Part shown: one piece after another, positions 5,759 through 11,479 of the stretch | How the letters are laid out: the number at the start of each line of letters is the position of its first letter | Position numbering within the stretch: position 1 is the stretch's first letter | Assembly: GCA_005809115.1 (NCBI GenBank) | Contig: SYLK01000050.1 | Location: 1-11,479 of the forward strand | Direction of reading: 5' to 3' | From: Planctomyces sp. | Lineage (GTDB): Bacteria; Planctomycetota; Planctomycetia; Planctomycetales; Planctomycetaceae | DNA: 11,479 nucleotides | Translations under genes and position numbers: made by a program | The notes under the pieces: model-generated | Told to the model about the DNA's origin: nothing | Seen by the model: the letters and a program-made list of their open reading frames with translations, nothing else | The model's database searches: none

Positions 5759-7162
5759 TTAGTGCAGATCCGGGATCGGATCGGCGGTGGCGATCAGTCG
5801 CTGAATATCCGAAGGCAGGTGAGTTGCCAGGCGCAGTCTGCCGGTGTCAAACAGCGTGTGCATCACGGTGGCAACCAGGTTGCGGATTGTGACTTTTTCT
5901 GAAGCGGGTTCGCCGGCATCTCGCGTGGACTGTCCGATGACGCGGCCGGTCTGCAGCCCTCCACCGCTCAGCAGCAGGGGTGTCAGGTTGCCCCAGTGGT
6001 CACGCCCGCCGTTCTTGTTGATTCTGGGTGTTCGTCCCATTTCACCGGTGACGATCAGCAGGATCCTGTCGCTCAGCCCGCGCTCATGCACGTCTTCGAT
6101 AAACGTGGCCACGGCGTGGTCCAGGGCCAGACTGCAGTAATTCATTCCCTCGGCAATCCCCGCGTTGTTGACATCCGCGTGATTATCCCACACAAAGTTG
6201 GTGGTGACTGTCACAAATCCGCAACCGGCTTCGCACATGCGTCGGGCCAGCAGCATCAGACGTCCCAGCGACTTATTGTGGTCCACATAGTGCGAGTAAT
6301 TGTTCCATTTTCGGTCAATCATATCGGGGCGCATCAGAGCCGCGGTGTCGTATCGCGCCACGACCCGCGGATCTTCCTTCGACAGATCAAACACATCCGC
6401 GATTCCTCCCAGAATCGTCTGAAACGCCTGCTGCTGAAACGCGTCCGCTCCGGACATCTGACCGCGGACATCGATCGACCGTCGGATCCGATCGAGTCCC
6501 GCCAGCAGGGCGCGTCGATCGGCAATTCTTGACTGTGGCAGATTCAGGGACATATCGCCCTGCATCTCACCGCTGCTTCCGGGAGTAAACGGCGCGAAGG
6601 CCGTTCCCAGGCCCCCGGTGGCGTGGAACCGGCCGAAGCCTTCCTGCCGCGGACCGGTCGTCGGGTCCACGGACTGCGGAAACACGGCGACATTCGAGGG
6701 GATACCGTTGATCGGATGATTCATGCCCGCGATGCGCGCGTAGATCGAACCCAGATTGGCGTTCAGGGTGTCCCGGCCGACGACCGGCTTGATGTCGTGG
6801 TTGCCATCGCCTGACGCAAAGGATCGGACCACTGCCGTGCGGTGGGCCAGCGCAGCCAGTTTCGACAGAGTTCCGCCGAAGGTGACTCCCGGCAGAGAGG
6901 TACTGACCTCACCGGTCACGCTGCGGATGCCATCGGGCGCGGTGATCTTCGGATCAAACGTTTCAATCTGACTCGGGCCGCCGTGGCAGAAGAGCAGTAC
7001 CACGGCCTTGTCGCGCACGAAGGATTGCGGTACCTGCGGATCGGCCGCCGCTGCGTGTTGCGCAGCGAGCAGATGTGCCAGGGTCAGACCTCCCAGGGGA
7101 AGGCTGCCGGCCCGCAGAAATTCGCGGCGTGAACCGCCGGACCTGTCAAAGAATCCAAACAT
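5759..7162 (-). CDS. DUF1501 family protein, Tat-exported
   Basis: The 467-residue product belongs to DUF1501, a planctomycete-rich family with an alkaline phosphatase/sulfatase-like fold whose substrates are mostly unknown. The N-terminus has a clear Tat signal, SRREFLRAGSLPLGGL (11-26), ending in an Ala-rich cleavage region (about 33-40). Family segments appear in order: LLFCHGGPSQIETFDPK (56-72), HDIKPVVGRD, the WDNHADVNN block, and near the C-terminus GEMGRTPRINKNGGRDHWG, whose His/Asp residues resemble the metal site of the superfamily. The length is normal for the family. ATG 7162 puts the Tat motif at the expected distance; no Shine-Dalgarno site is seen. In planctomycetes this gene usually follows one for a DUF1549/DUF1553 cytochrome-like protein, with which it is thought to act in polysaccharide or sulfated-glycan use. 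Here it stands alone, with a helicase gene diverging upstream, so its partner must lie elsewhere or be absent. Confidence 0.93.
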   Translation of the reverse strand: MFGFFDRSGGSRREFLRAGSLPLGGLTLAHLLAAQHAAAADPQVPQSFVRDKAVVLLFCHGGPSQIETFDPKITAPDGIRSVTGEVSTSLPGVTFGGTLSKLAALAHRTAVVRSFASGDGNHDIKPVVGRDTLNANLGSIYARIAGMNHPINGIPSNVAVFPQSVDPTTGPRQEGFGRFHATGGLGTAFAPFTPGSSGEMQGDMSLNLPQSRIADRRALLAGLDRIRRSIDVRGQMSGADAFQQQAFQTILGGIADVFDLSKEDPRVVARYDTAALMRPDMIDRKWNNYSHYVDHNKSLGRLMLLARRMCEAGCGFVTVTTNFVWDNHADVNNAGIAEGMNYCSLALDHAVATFIEDVHERGLSDRILLIVTGEMGRTPRINKNGGRDHWGNLTPLLLSGGGLQTGRVIGQSTRDAGEPASEKVTIRNLVATVMHTLFDTGRLRLATHLPSDIQRLIATADPIPDLH

Positions 7163-7236
7163 CGTGAGCCGGGGGTGGAAGATCTGACAACGTGGAACAG
7201 CCGAGAAAAATGCGGGTGATCCGAGGCGGACAGCCT

Positions 7237-7265
7237 ATATTATCCCCCGGAACGTCTGCCGACAA
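7237..7265 (-). promoter_or_regulatory. Possible sigma-70-like promoter for DUF1501
   Basis: Read on the minus strand, TTGTCG (7265-7260) and TAATAT (7242-7237) are separated by 17 nt. Each matches the housekeeping hexamers TTGACA and TATAAT at four of six positions. The A/T-rich block around 7236-7243 stands out in GC-rich surroundings. A start near 7230 would give a leader of roughly 65 nt. The call rests on consensus only, and planctomycete promoters are poorly characterised. Confidence 0.35.
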
Positions 7266-7277
7266 CGGTCTGTCGGC
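7258..7277. promoter_or_regulatory. 7-bp inverted repeat over the DUF1501 -35 region
   Basis: GCCGACA (7258-7264) and TGTCGGC (7271-7277) form a perfect inverted repeat with a 6-nt spacer. It overlaps the proposed -35 hexamer of the DUF1501 promoter, where a repressor site would be effective. The 20-bp extent and short spacer fit a dimeric regulator. A repeat of this size can arise by chance, so the value is mainly positional. Confidence 0.3.
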
Positions 7278-7562
7278 CGGACAGGTCGACGCAGCCGGAA
7301 TCTGTGAAACACGTCATACAGGCCCGGCCGGGGGGCGGCATTTTTCCGATGTTGGCAGATTTCGCTCGCAGAACCGGTGTGCAATCCGTATCATGCAGAC
7401 TGCTGTGGCATCGTTGCCGAATGCTGATCGCCTGCACCATCAGGCTTTTCCGGATACCGTCGGTCTCAGGAATACCGCCGCAGGTCACCCGGCTGGCATG
7501 CGAAGCAGATTGAGCCTGACTGGATCAGGAAGGTCTGCAGGCCAGTACCGAGCGGTTCAGAG

Positions 7563-7579
7563 CGCACCAGCCTGGTGCG
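7563..7579. promoter_or_regulatory. 17-bp palindrome upstream of helicase gene
   Basis: CGCACCAG and CTGGTGCG flank a single central C, giving 8-bp perfect arms. About 0.2 such elements are expected by chance in a random sequence of this length. It lies about 130 bp before the helicase start codon and about 400 bp from DUF1501. With a 1-nt centre it suits binding of a dimeric protein better than an RNA hairpin, though a shorter hairpin with a 5-nt loop is possible. Confidence 0.4.
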
Positions 7580-7706
7580 TCGGTCTGTGTGCATCAGCCT
7601 CTGAGTGTTTCTGATCCGGGTTCCTCTGACGCGTCGGCGGTCCGGTTTCTGTCCCCCCTCCGGATTCAGTTGACTGCGAATTGAATCCCGTCATTTGAAG
7701 TGAATC

Positions 7707-9968
7707 ATGGCCTCCACCGCCGTTGCTGCTGATCCGACATTTCAGACTCTGAATCTGGCGCCCGAAGTCCAGGCGGCGGTTGACAGCCGCGGGTACACGG
7801 TACCAACTCCGATTCAGGCACAGACGATTCCGCCGATGCTGGAAGGCCGGGACGTACTTGGTCAGGCGAGTACCGGCACGGGCAAGACGGCAGCGTTTGC
7901 CCTGCCGTTGCTGTCACGGATTGATCTGGCGAGTCGGGCCACTCAGGTGCTGGTGCTGACACCGACGCGCGAAGTGGCCATGCAGGTTGCCTCCGCGTTT
8001 TCTTCCTACGGAGAACGCCTCCGCAGTCTGAATGTGCAGCCGATCTACGGTGGCGCCTCGTATTACAACCAGATTCGCGAACTCAAACATGGTGTGCACG
8101 TAGTGGTCGGAACCCCGGGACGGGTGATGGATCACATGCGGCGCGGTACTCTGGACCTGAGTCTGCTGAAATGTCTGGTCCTGGACGAAGCGGACGAAAT
8201 GCTCCGCATGGGATTCGTGGACGACGTCAGATGGGTTCTGGAGCAGACCCCGTCTGAGCGGCAGTGTGCTCTGTTTTCCGCCACGATGCCCGATCAGATT
8301 CGCCGGATTGCCGGCGAACATCTCCGCAACCCGGCCGTCATTACGATTCGTTCCGAAACATCCATCTCAGCCACGATCCGTCCGCGCTATCTGCTGACGC
8401 CACACCGTGACAAGACGACCGCCCTGATCCGAATTCTGGAAACCGAAAAAACCGATGGGGTGATCGTATTCGTGAAACTGAAGGAGACGACACTGCGAGT
8501 CGCAGACGCCCTGATTGAACATGGATTCTCTGCCGTAGCCATCAATGGGGACATCGTGCAGAAACAGCGCGAGCATACGATTGAGCAGCTGCGAAACGGC
8601 CGGCTGGACGTGCTGGTGGCCACGGACGTGGCTGCCCGCGGCCTGGACGTACAACGCATCAGTCACGTGATCAATTACGACCTGCCGCATGATTCCGAGG
8701 CCTGGATCCACCGGATCGGTCGGACAGGGCGAGCGGGGCGGCAGGGTGAGGCCATTCTGTTTCTGACTCATCAGGAGCGGCGTCATCTGCGGAGCCTGGA
8801 ACGCGACACGCGGCAGCCGATTGCGGAGATGCAGTTTCCCACGGCTGCCGCGGTAAATGCTCGCCGGCGGGCGGACTTCAAGCAGCAGGTCACAGCCGCC
8901 CTGGCGTCGAATTCCCTGGCCACGTTTCGGACCATCCTGACGGAACTGCAGCAGGAGTGTGGTGCTCCGGCGGAAGACATTGCCGCAGCCGTCGCCGTCA
9001 TGATGCAGGGCGATCGGCCATTTCTGGTGGAAGAACTTCGCCATCCCGAACATCCCGGCACGAGACCGCGATTTGCGGAGGCTGCCGGACATCGCGGAGG
9101 GCAGCGGATCGTGACCGACCGCCACCCGAAGAGCGGCTCGCGGCCTGCGCATGAACGCGGCCCGCGGGAACGCGGCCAGCGGGAACGCGGCCAGCGGGAA
9201 CGACAGTTCAGCACAGCGGGGCCTGCCCCGGAACCGCTCACATTCGAGCATCGCCGGCCGTCTGTCCGCCATGCTCCCGCCCCCGCTCCCGTCGCCGGAG
9301 TCGCGGCATCGCCCGCCGCAATTCCGCTGCCGCCTCAGCAGCCACCCGGACAGATGGTTGCGATACCGAAATCCGAGTTCGACCTGCAGCAACAGTCAGT
9401 CGGTCGCGGTCAGACGCATGCACCCGCAAATCCGGGCGATCGCCCGTCGGCAGATCGCGCGGCCGCAGATCGCGCGGCCGCAGATCGCGCGGCCGCAGAT
9501 CGGATTGAGCGAAATCGGCCACCCGCGGCTGATCGTCCGGAGGCTGGAAATCGTCCGGCACGACGGTCCGAGCGTGGTGCGGAAGTCGGCATGGAAACCT
9601 ATCGGGTTGAAGTCGGACATGACCATGGAGTCAAAGCCGGTAACATTGTGGGAGCGATTGCCAATGAATCCGGTCTCGATTCTCGAAACATTGGTCGCAT
9701 TCAGATTCATGAAGATCACAGTCTGGTCGACCTGCCTGAGGGGATGCCACAGGACATCTATCGAGGCCTCAAGGATGTGATCGTGCTGGGCAGGCATCTG
9801 CGGATTTCCCGCGTGGAGGCCCGCAGGTCTGCTTTTCGCAGAATCGCGCAGGGTGTCGAAAACACACCTCCGGGGCGACCGCAGCGGAAGCCGTCCCGGG
9901 GACAGGGCGGAAAACGCCATTCCGGAGCTTCCTCCGGAAAAGCCCGCAGACCGCGTTCTGCTCAATGA
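7707..9968 (+). CDS. DEAD-box RNA helicase, CsdA/DeaD-like, with C-terminal RNA-binding domain
   Basis: An ATP-dependent RNA helicase of 753 residues, likely acting in ribosome assembly or cold-induced RNA unfolding. The core covers about 12-375 with all motifs: Q motif (FQTLNL...PTPIQ, 12-37), I ASTGTGKT (54-61), Ia PTRE (86-89), TPGR, II DEAD (160-163), III SAT (191-193), V ATDVAARGLDV and VI HRIGRTGR (335-342). A helical region (about 376-460) corresponds to the dimerisation segment of CsdA-type helicases. A long Arg/Pro/Ala-rich linker (about 465-628) contains two short tandem repeats. Residues 629-701 (METYRVEVGHDHGVKAGNIV to VLGRHLRISR) form a DbpA/CsdA-type RNA-binding domain, and a basic tail follows. 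E. coli CsdA has about 630 residues; the excess here is mainly linker. The ATG at 7707 directly precedes the Q motif region; no ribosome site is obvious. It is transcribed alone. Whether it is the DeaD orthologue or a paralogue cannot be decided here. Confidence 0.94.
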   Translation: MASTAVAADPTFQTLNLAPEVQAAVDSRGYTVPTPIQAQTIPPMLEGRDVLGQASTGTGKTAAFALPLLSRIDLASRATQVLVLTPTREVAMQVASAFSSYGERLRSLNVQPIYGGASYYNQIRELKHGVHVVVGTPGRVMDHMRRGTLDLSLLKCLVLDEADEMLRMGFVDDVRWVLEQTPSERQCALFSATMPDQIRRIAGEHLRNPAVITIRSETSISATIRPRYLLTPHRDKTTALIRILETEKTDGVIVFVKLKETTLRVADALIEHGFSAVAINGDIVQKQREHTIEQLRNGRLDVLVATDVAARGLDVQRISHVINYDLPHDSEAWIHRIGRTGRAGRQGEAILFLTHQERRHLRSLERDTRQPIAEMQFPTAAAVNARRRADFKQQVTAALASNSLATFRTILTELQQECGAPAEDIAAAVAVMMQGDRPFLVEELRHPEHPGTRPRFAEAAGHRGGQRIVTDRHPKSGSRPAHERGPRERGQRERGQRERQFSTAGPAPEPLTFEHRRPSVRHAPAPAPVAGVAASPAAIPLPPQQPPGQMVAIPKSEFDLQQQSVGRGQTHAPANPGDRPSADRAAADRAAADRAAADRIERNRPPAADRPEAGNRPARRSERGAEVGMETYRVEVGHDHGVKAGNIVGAIANESGLDSRNIGRIQIHEDHSLVDLPEGMPQDIYRGLKDVIVLGRHLRISRVEARRSAFRRIAQGVENTPPGRPQRKPSRGQGGKRHSGASSGKARRPRSAQ
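9149..9203 (+). repeat. 15-bp tandem repeat in helicase linker (RERGQ units)
   Basis: Two exact copies of GCGGGAACGCGGCCA (9164-9178 and 9179-9193) are followed by a partial copy (9194-9203) and preceded by a degenerate one (9149-9163). The period is five codons, giving a protein repeat ERGPRERGQRERGQRERQ. Such Arg-rich disordered linkers bind RNA unspecifically in other helicases. In-frame copy-number change would alter linker length without breaking the gene. Confidence 0.85.
9451..9502 (+). repeat. 15-bp tandem repeat in helicase linker (DRAAA units)
   Basis: Three exact copies of CAGATCGCGCGGCCG start at 9451, 9466 and 9481, followed by a 7-base partial copy (9496-9502). Translated, they give ADRAAADRAAADRAAADR starting near residue 582, alternating charge and alanine. 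Each unit junction contains a GCGGCCGC octamer. The exact identity suggests recent slippage or duplication. Confidence 0.88.
9920..9939 (+). other. Strong hairpin at the 3' end of the helicase coding region
   Basis: TTCCGGAG (9920-9927) and CTCCGGAA (9932-9939) form a perfect 8-bp stem closed by the 4-nt loop CTTC, ending 29 nt before the end of the stop codon. No T tract follows, so it does not look like a classic intrinsic terminator. It may protect the mRNA 3' end, mark a factor-dependent end, or be a by-product of the coding sequence. Confidence 0.45.
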
Positions 9969-10427
9969 GCTGGTCGGAACGCTGCGGCTGGGTACCGGCG
10001 ATCATCTCCGGGCCGGACGCATGGCGATTTGCCTGCGAGTGTGTTCGGAAGGATTCTGTCGGACGTGACATGCCGACGAGCAGAATCTGCCGGAGTTCGC
10101 GACTCGAGTTCTGACAGGCAGGGGATTTGAGCAACGATGTACCGCGTCTCGGCGTGTCGCTTTCCACGCCTGAAGGATTGATGCGCCGAAGTCGCCGCTC
10201 TGCTGCACTGCCGGAATCCGCCCGAGCTTGCGGCCGTGAGGCTCGTAACGGTTGTAGTGATCGTACAGATCCTTTCCGGCGTTCCTGTTCCGCCAGTTGA
10301 AGCGGGCGAGTGCCGGTTCTGACGATTCGGCCGATAATCTCGCCAGCAGGCACGGCTGGCACCCGTTCTGCGCACCGGTCGCGATGGTTACAGGAACGTG
10401 CCGGCTTGATTCAGGGAGCAGAATGTG
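9969..10427. other. 459-bp gap, possibly holding a decayed minus-strand gene fragment
   Basis: No intact gene is convincing here. On the minus strand one frame is open from far inside the porin start down to a stop at 10004-10002, and it includes NAGKDLYDHYNRYEPHGRK (10283-10227). This piece is rich in Asn, Asp, Tyr and His, and its codons mostly end in G or C, as in real genes of the window. No suitable start codon precedes it, and the parts on both sides look random (Arg/Ser/Pro-rich). I do not recognise it. A clear terminator for the helicase was not found in the gap. Confidence 0.3.
10413..10418 (+). promoter_or_regulatory. Shine-Dalgarno site of the porin gene
   Basis: AGGGAG ends 9 nt before the ATG at 10428. 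It is the clearest ribosome-binding site in this window and supports that start over the in-frame GTG directly before it (10425). Confidence 0.6.
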
Positions 10428-11479
10428 ATGTCGTGGCAGGTGAATGGTAAGGCAGCTGGCAGCGTGACGGCCCGCGCTGTTCTGGGAACGCTGGTATTCG
10501 GGCTCATTCTGTCGGCGTCGTCGCTGCCCGCACGGGCAGACCAGCTGTCTGAACTCGCCGATCGTCTCGACGCGATCGAGGAAGAAAACCGCCTGCTGCA
10601 GCAGCAGCTGGCGGAACTCGCCGCCTCAGACGAAAGACTGCTGGATCAGGTATCGGCGCTGGATCAGCCGGTCGGGAAACAGGATGAGCCGAAGGACCAG
10701 AAGGCCGCGAATCCGGAGGATCCACTCTCAATGACGGCGAAGTGGAATCACGGTTTCGAAGCCGCGACGAAGGACAAGCGATTCAAGTTTCACGTGGGTG
10801 GCCGGGTTCAGCTGGACGCCGTGTTTCTGGAAGACAGTCGAACAGCATATGCCGGCACGGGACCGTTCACAGACCAGGACGCGGTGTATTTCCGCCGCGC
10901 CCGGATTCGTGCTGACGGCACGATGTACGAAACGATTGACTGGTGTGTCGAATTCGACTTTGTTAACTCGATCAACGTCAATCCGGGGACAACGGCGACC
11001 GAGGGAAATATCGACCATGTGCCGGCACCCACGGACCTGTGGGTCACATTCCGCGAAATTCCTCTGCTCAGCAACGTGCGTGTCGGAAACGTGAAGGAAC
11101 CGATCGGATTCGAACACCTGCACAGCAGCCGGTATCTGGACTTTCTGGAACGTTCGTACAATCAGGATGCGTTCTACGGGCCGTTTAACAACGGATTCAC
11201 ACCCGGAATTATGGCATTTGACAACTGGGATGAAGAACGCGGCACCTGGGCGACCGGCGTATTCAAGAATACCACGAATGTATTCGCGTACGGTATCGGA
11301 GAGGGTGAATATGCCTGGACCAGCCGCGTCACGTATTTGCCGTACTATGAATGTGAGGGCCGGTACCTGATTCACACGGGGGTCTCAGGCAGCCTGCGGG
11401 ATCCTAACAACGGACAGCAGCTGTATCGGGCCAGGGGCTCCCTGCGGAACGGCCCGGGCGGGGTGAATCCCATTCTGGC
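10428..11479 (+). CDS. Outer-membrane porin, O/P (phosphate-selective type) family, N-terminal part
   Basis: The gene runs off the right edge; 350 complete codons are visible. Residues 1-37 form a Sec signal peptide: Arg16, a hydrophobic core (VLGTLVFGLILSASS), then ARA before the likely cut at 37/38. Residues about 38-78 (DQLSELADRLDAIEEENRLL onward) form a Leu/Glu-rich coiled coil, followed by a charged Lys/Pro linker to about 100. The barrel begins near 119 with FKFHVGGRVQLDAVFL, followed by VYFRRARIRADGTMYETIDW, VEFDF, VRVGNVKEPIGFEHLHSS and RYLDFLERSYNQDAF, all in the order typical of the Porin_O/P family. Despite the family name, phosphate specificity cannot be inferred. Barrels of this type with an N-terminal coiled coil are common in planctomycetes, where the coiled coil may contact the cell envelope. 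Expected total length is about 450-500 residues, so roughly a quarter is missing. No other gene is linked to it in the window. Confidence 0.88.
   Translation, partial: MSWQVNGKAAGSVTARAVLGTLVFGLILSASSLPARADQLSELADRLDAIEEENRLLQQQLAELAASDERLLDQVSALDQPVGKQDEPKDQKAANPEDPLSMTAKWNHGFEAATKDKRFKFHVGGRVQLDAVFLEDSRTAYAGTGPFTDQDAVYFRRARIRADGTMYETIDWCVEFDFVNSINVNPGTTATEGNIDHVPAPTDLWVTFREIPLLSNVRVGNVKEPIGFEHLHSSRYLDFLERSYNQDAFYGPFNNGFTPGIMAFDNWDEERGTWATGVFKNTTNVFAYGIGEGEYAWTSRVTYLPYYECEGRYLIHTGVSGSLRDPNNGQQLYRARGSLRNGPGGVNPIL

Larger units (their letters stand above)
7163..7706. other. Divergent intergenic region, no convincing gene
   Basis: This 544-bp stretch lies between the starts of DUF1501 (minus) and the DEAD-box helicase (plus). 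Short open frames exist, including a 140-codon one at 7192-7614, but their products are rich in Arg, Ser and Gly and show no domain, so I regard them as chance. The region holds the proposed DUF1501 promoter with its inverted repeat and a 17-bp palindrome nearer the helicase. A TTGACT at 7670-7675 has no good -10 partner at the right distance. Cold-shock helicase genes in other bacteria can have long regulated leaders; that would suit the size, but it is inference. Confidence 0.5.

Noticed and set aside
7192..7614. 140-codon plus-strand open frame in the divergent intergenic region
   Set aside because: It has no recognisable domain, its composition resembles translated non-coding GC-rich DNA, and it overlaps the proposed promoter and palindrome.
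7670..7698. TTGACT as -35 of a helicase promoter
   Set aside because: The hexamer 17 nt downstream (ATTTGA) does not resemble a -10 element, and transcription would start almost at the start codon.
8367..9392. 341-codon minus-strand open frame
   Set aside because: It lies fully opposite the DEAD-box helicase, whose motifs V and VI are encoded here on the plus strand; the antisense product shows no domain.
9451..9502. Short tandem repeat considered as a CRISPR-like array
   Set aside because: There are no spacers: the 15-bp units are directly adjacent, keep the helicase frame and encode a low-complexity linker.

Overview
The window looks like ordinary chromosomal DNA of a GC-rich Planctomycetota bacterium, probably Planctomycetales. 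The evidence is gene content: a Tat-exported DUF1501 protein, a cytochrome b fused to a di-heme cytochrome c, a porin of the O/P family, an ECF sigma factor and weak or absent Shine-Dalgarno sites in front of most genes. I did not identify the species.

Layout from left to right. (1) The 3' part of a carbon-nitrogen hydrolase (nitrilase superfamily) runs in from the left edge. (2) An ECF sigma factor is followed 107 bp later by a short PspA/IM30-like protein, a plausible envelope-stress pair. (3) A truncated AstE/AspA-type (M14 superfamily) zinc hydrolase follows. It stops exactly at its third zinc-ligand motif and that ligand is substituted, so I call it a pseudogene. (4) After a 236-bp spacer come a Rieske Fe-S protein and the fused cytochrome b/c gene, which together make a compact cytochrome bc complex for quinol oxidation at the cytoplasmic membrane. 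(5) A strong inverted repeat ends this operon and also serves the convergent DUF1501 gene on the minus strand. (6) A 544-bp divergent intergenic region separates DUF1501 from a CsdA/DeaD-like DEAD-box RNA helicase with a repeat-rich linker and a C-terminal DbpA-type RNA-binding domain. (7) A 459-bp gap with no convincing intact gene leads to the 5' part of an outer-membrane porin with a signal peptide and an N-terminal coiled coil, which runs off the right edge.

The only clear functional unit is the Rieske plus cytochrome b/c pair: quinol is oxidised between the two proteins and electrons pass to the c-type hemes carried on the same polypeptide as the b hemes. The sigma factor and PspA-like gene may be functionally linked, but the sequence shows this only by proximity. 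I found no CRISPR array, tRNA, rRNA, transposase or obvious new multi-gene system. The items most worth a second look are the modified Rieske/cytochrome bc architecture, the broken hydrolase with a coding-like and pseudoknot-capable stretch directly behind it, and palindromes in the intergenic regions.
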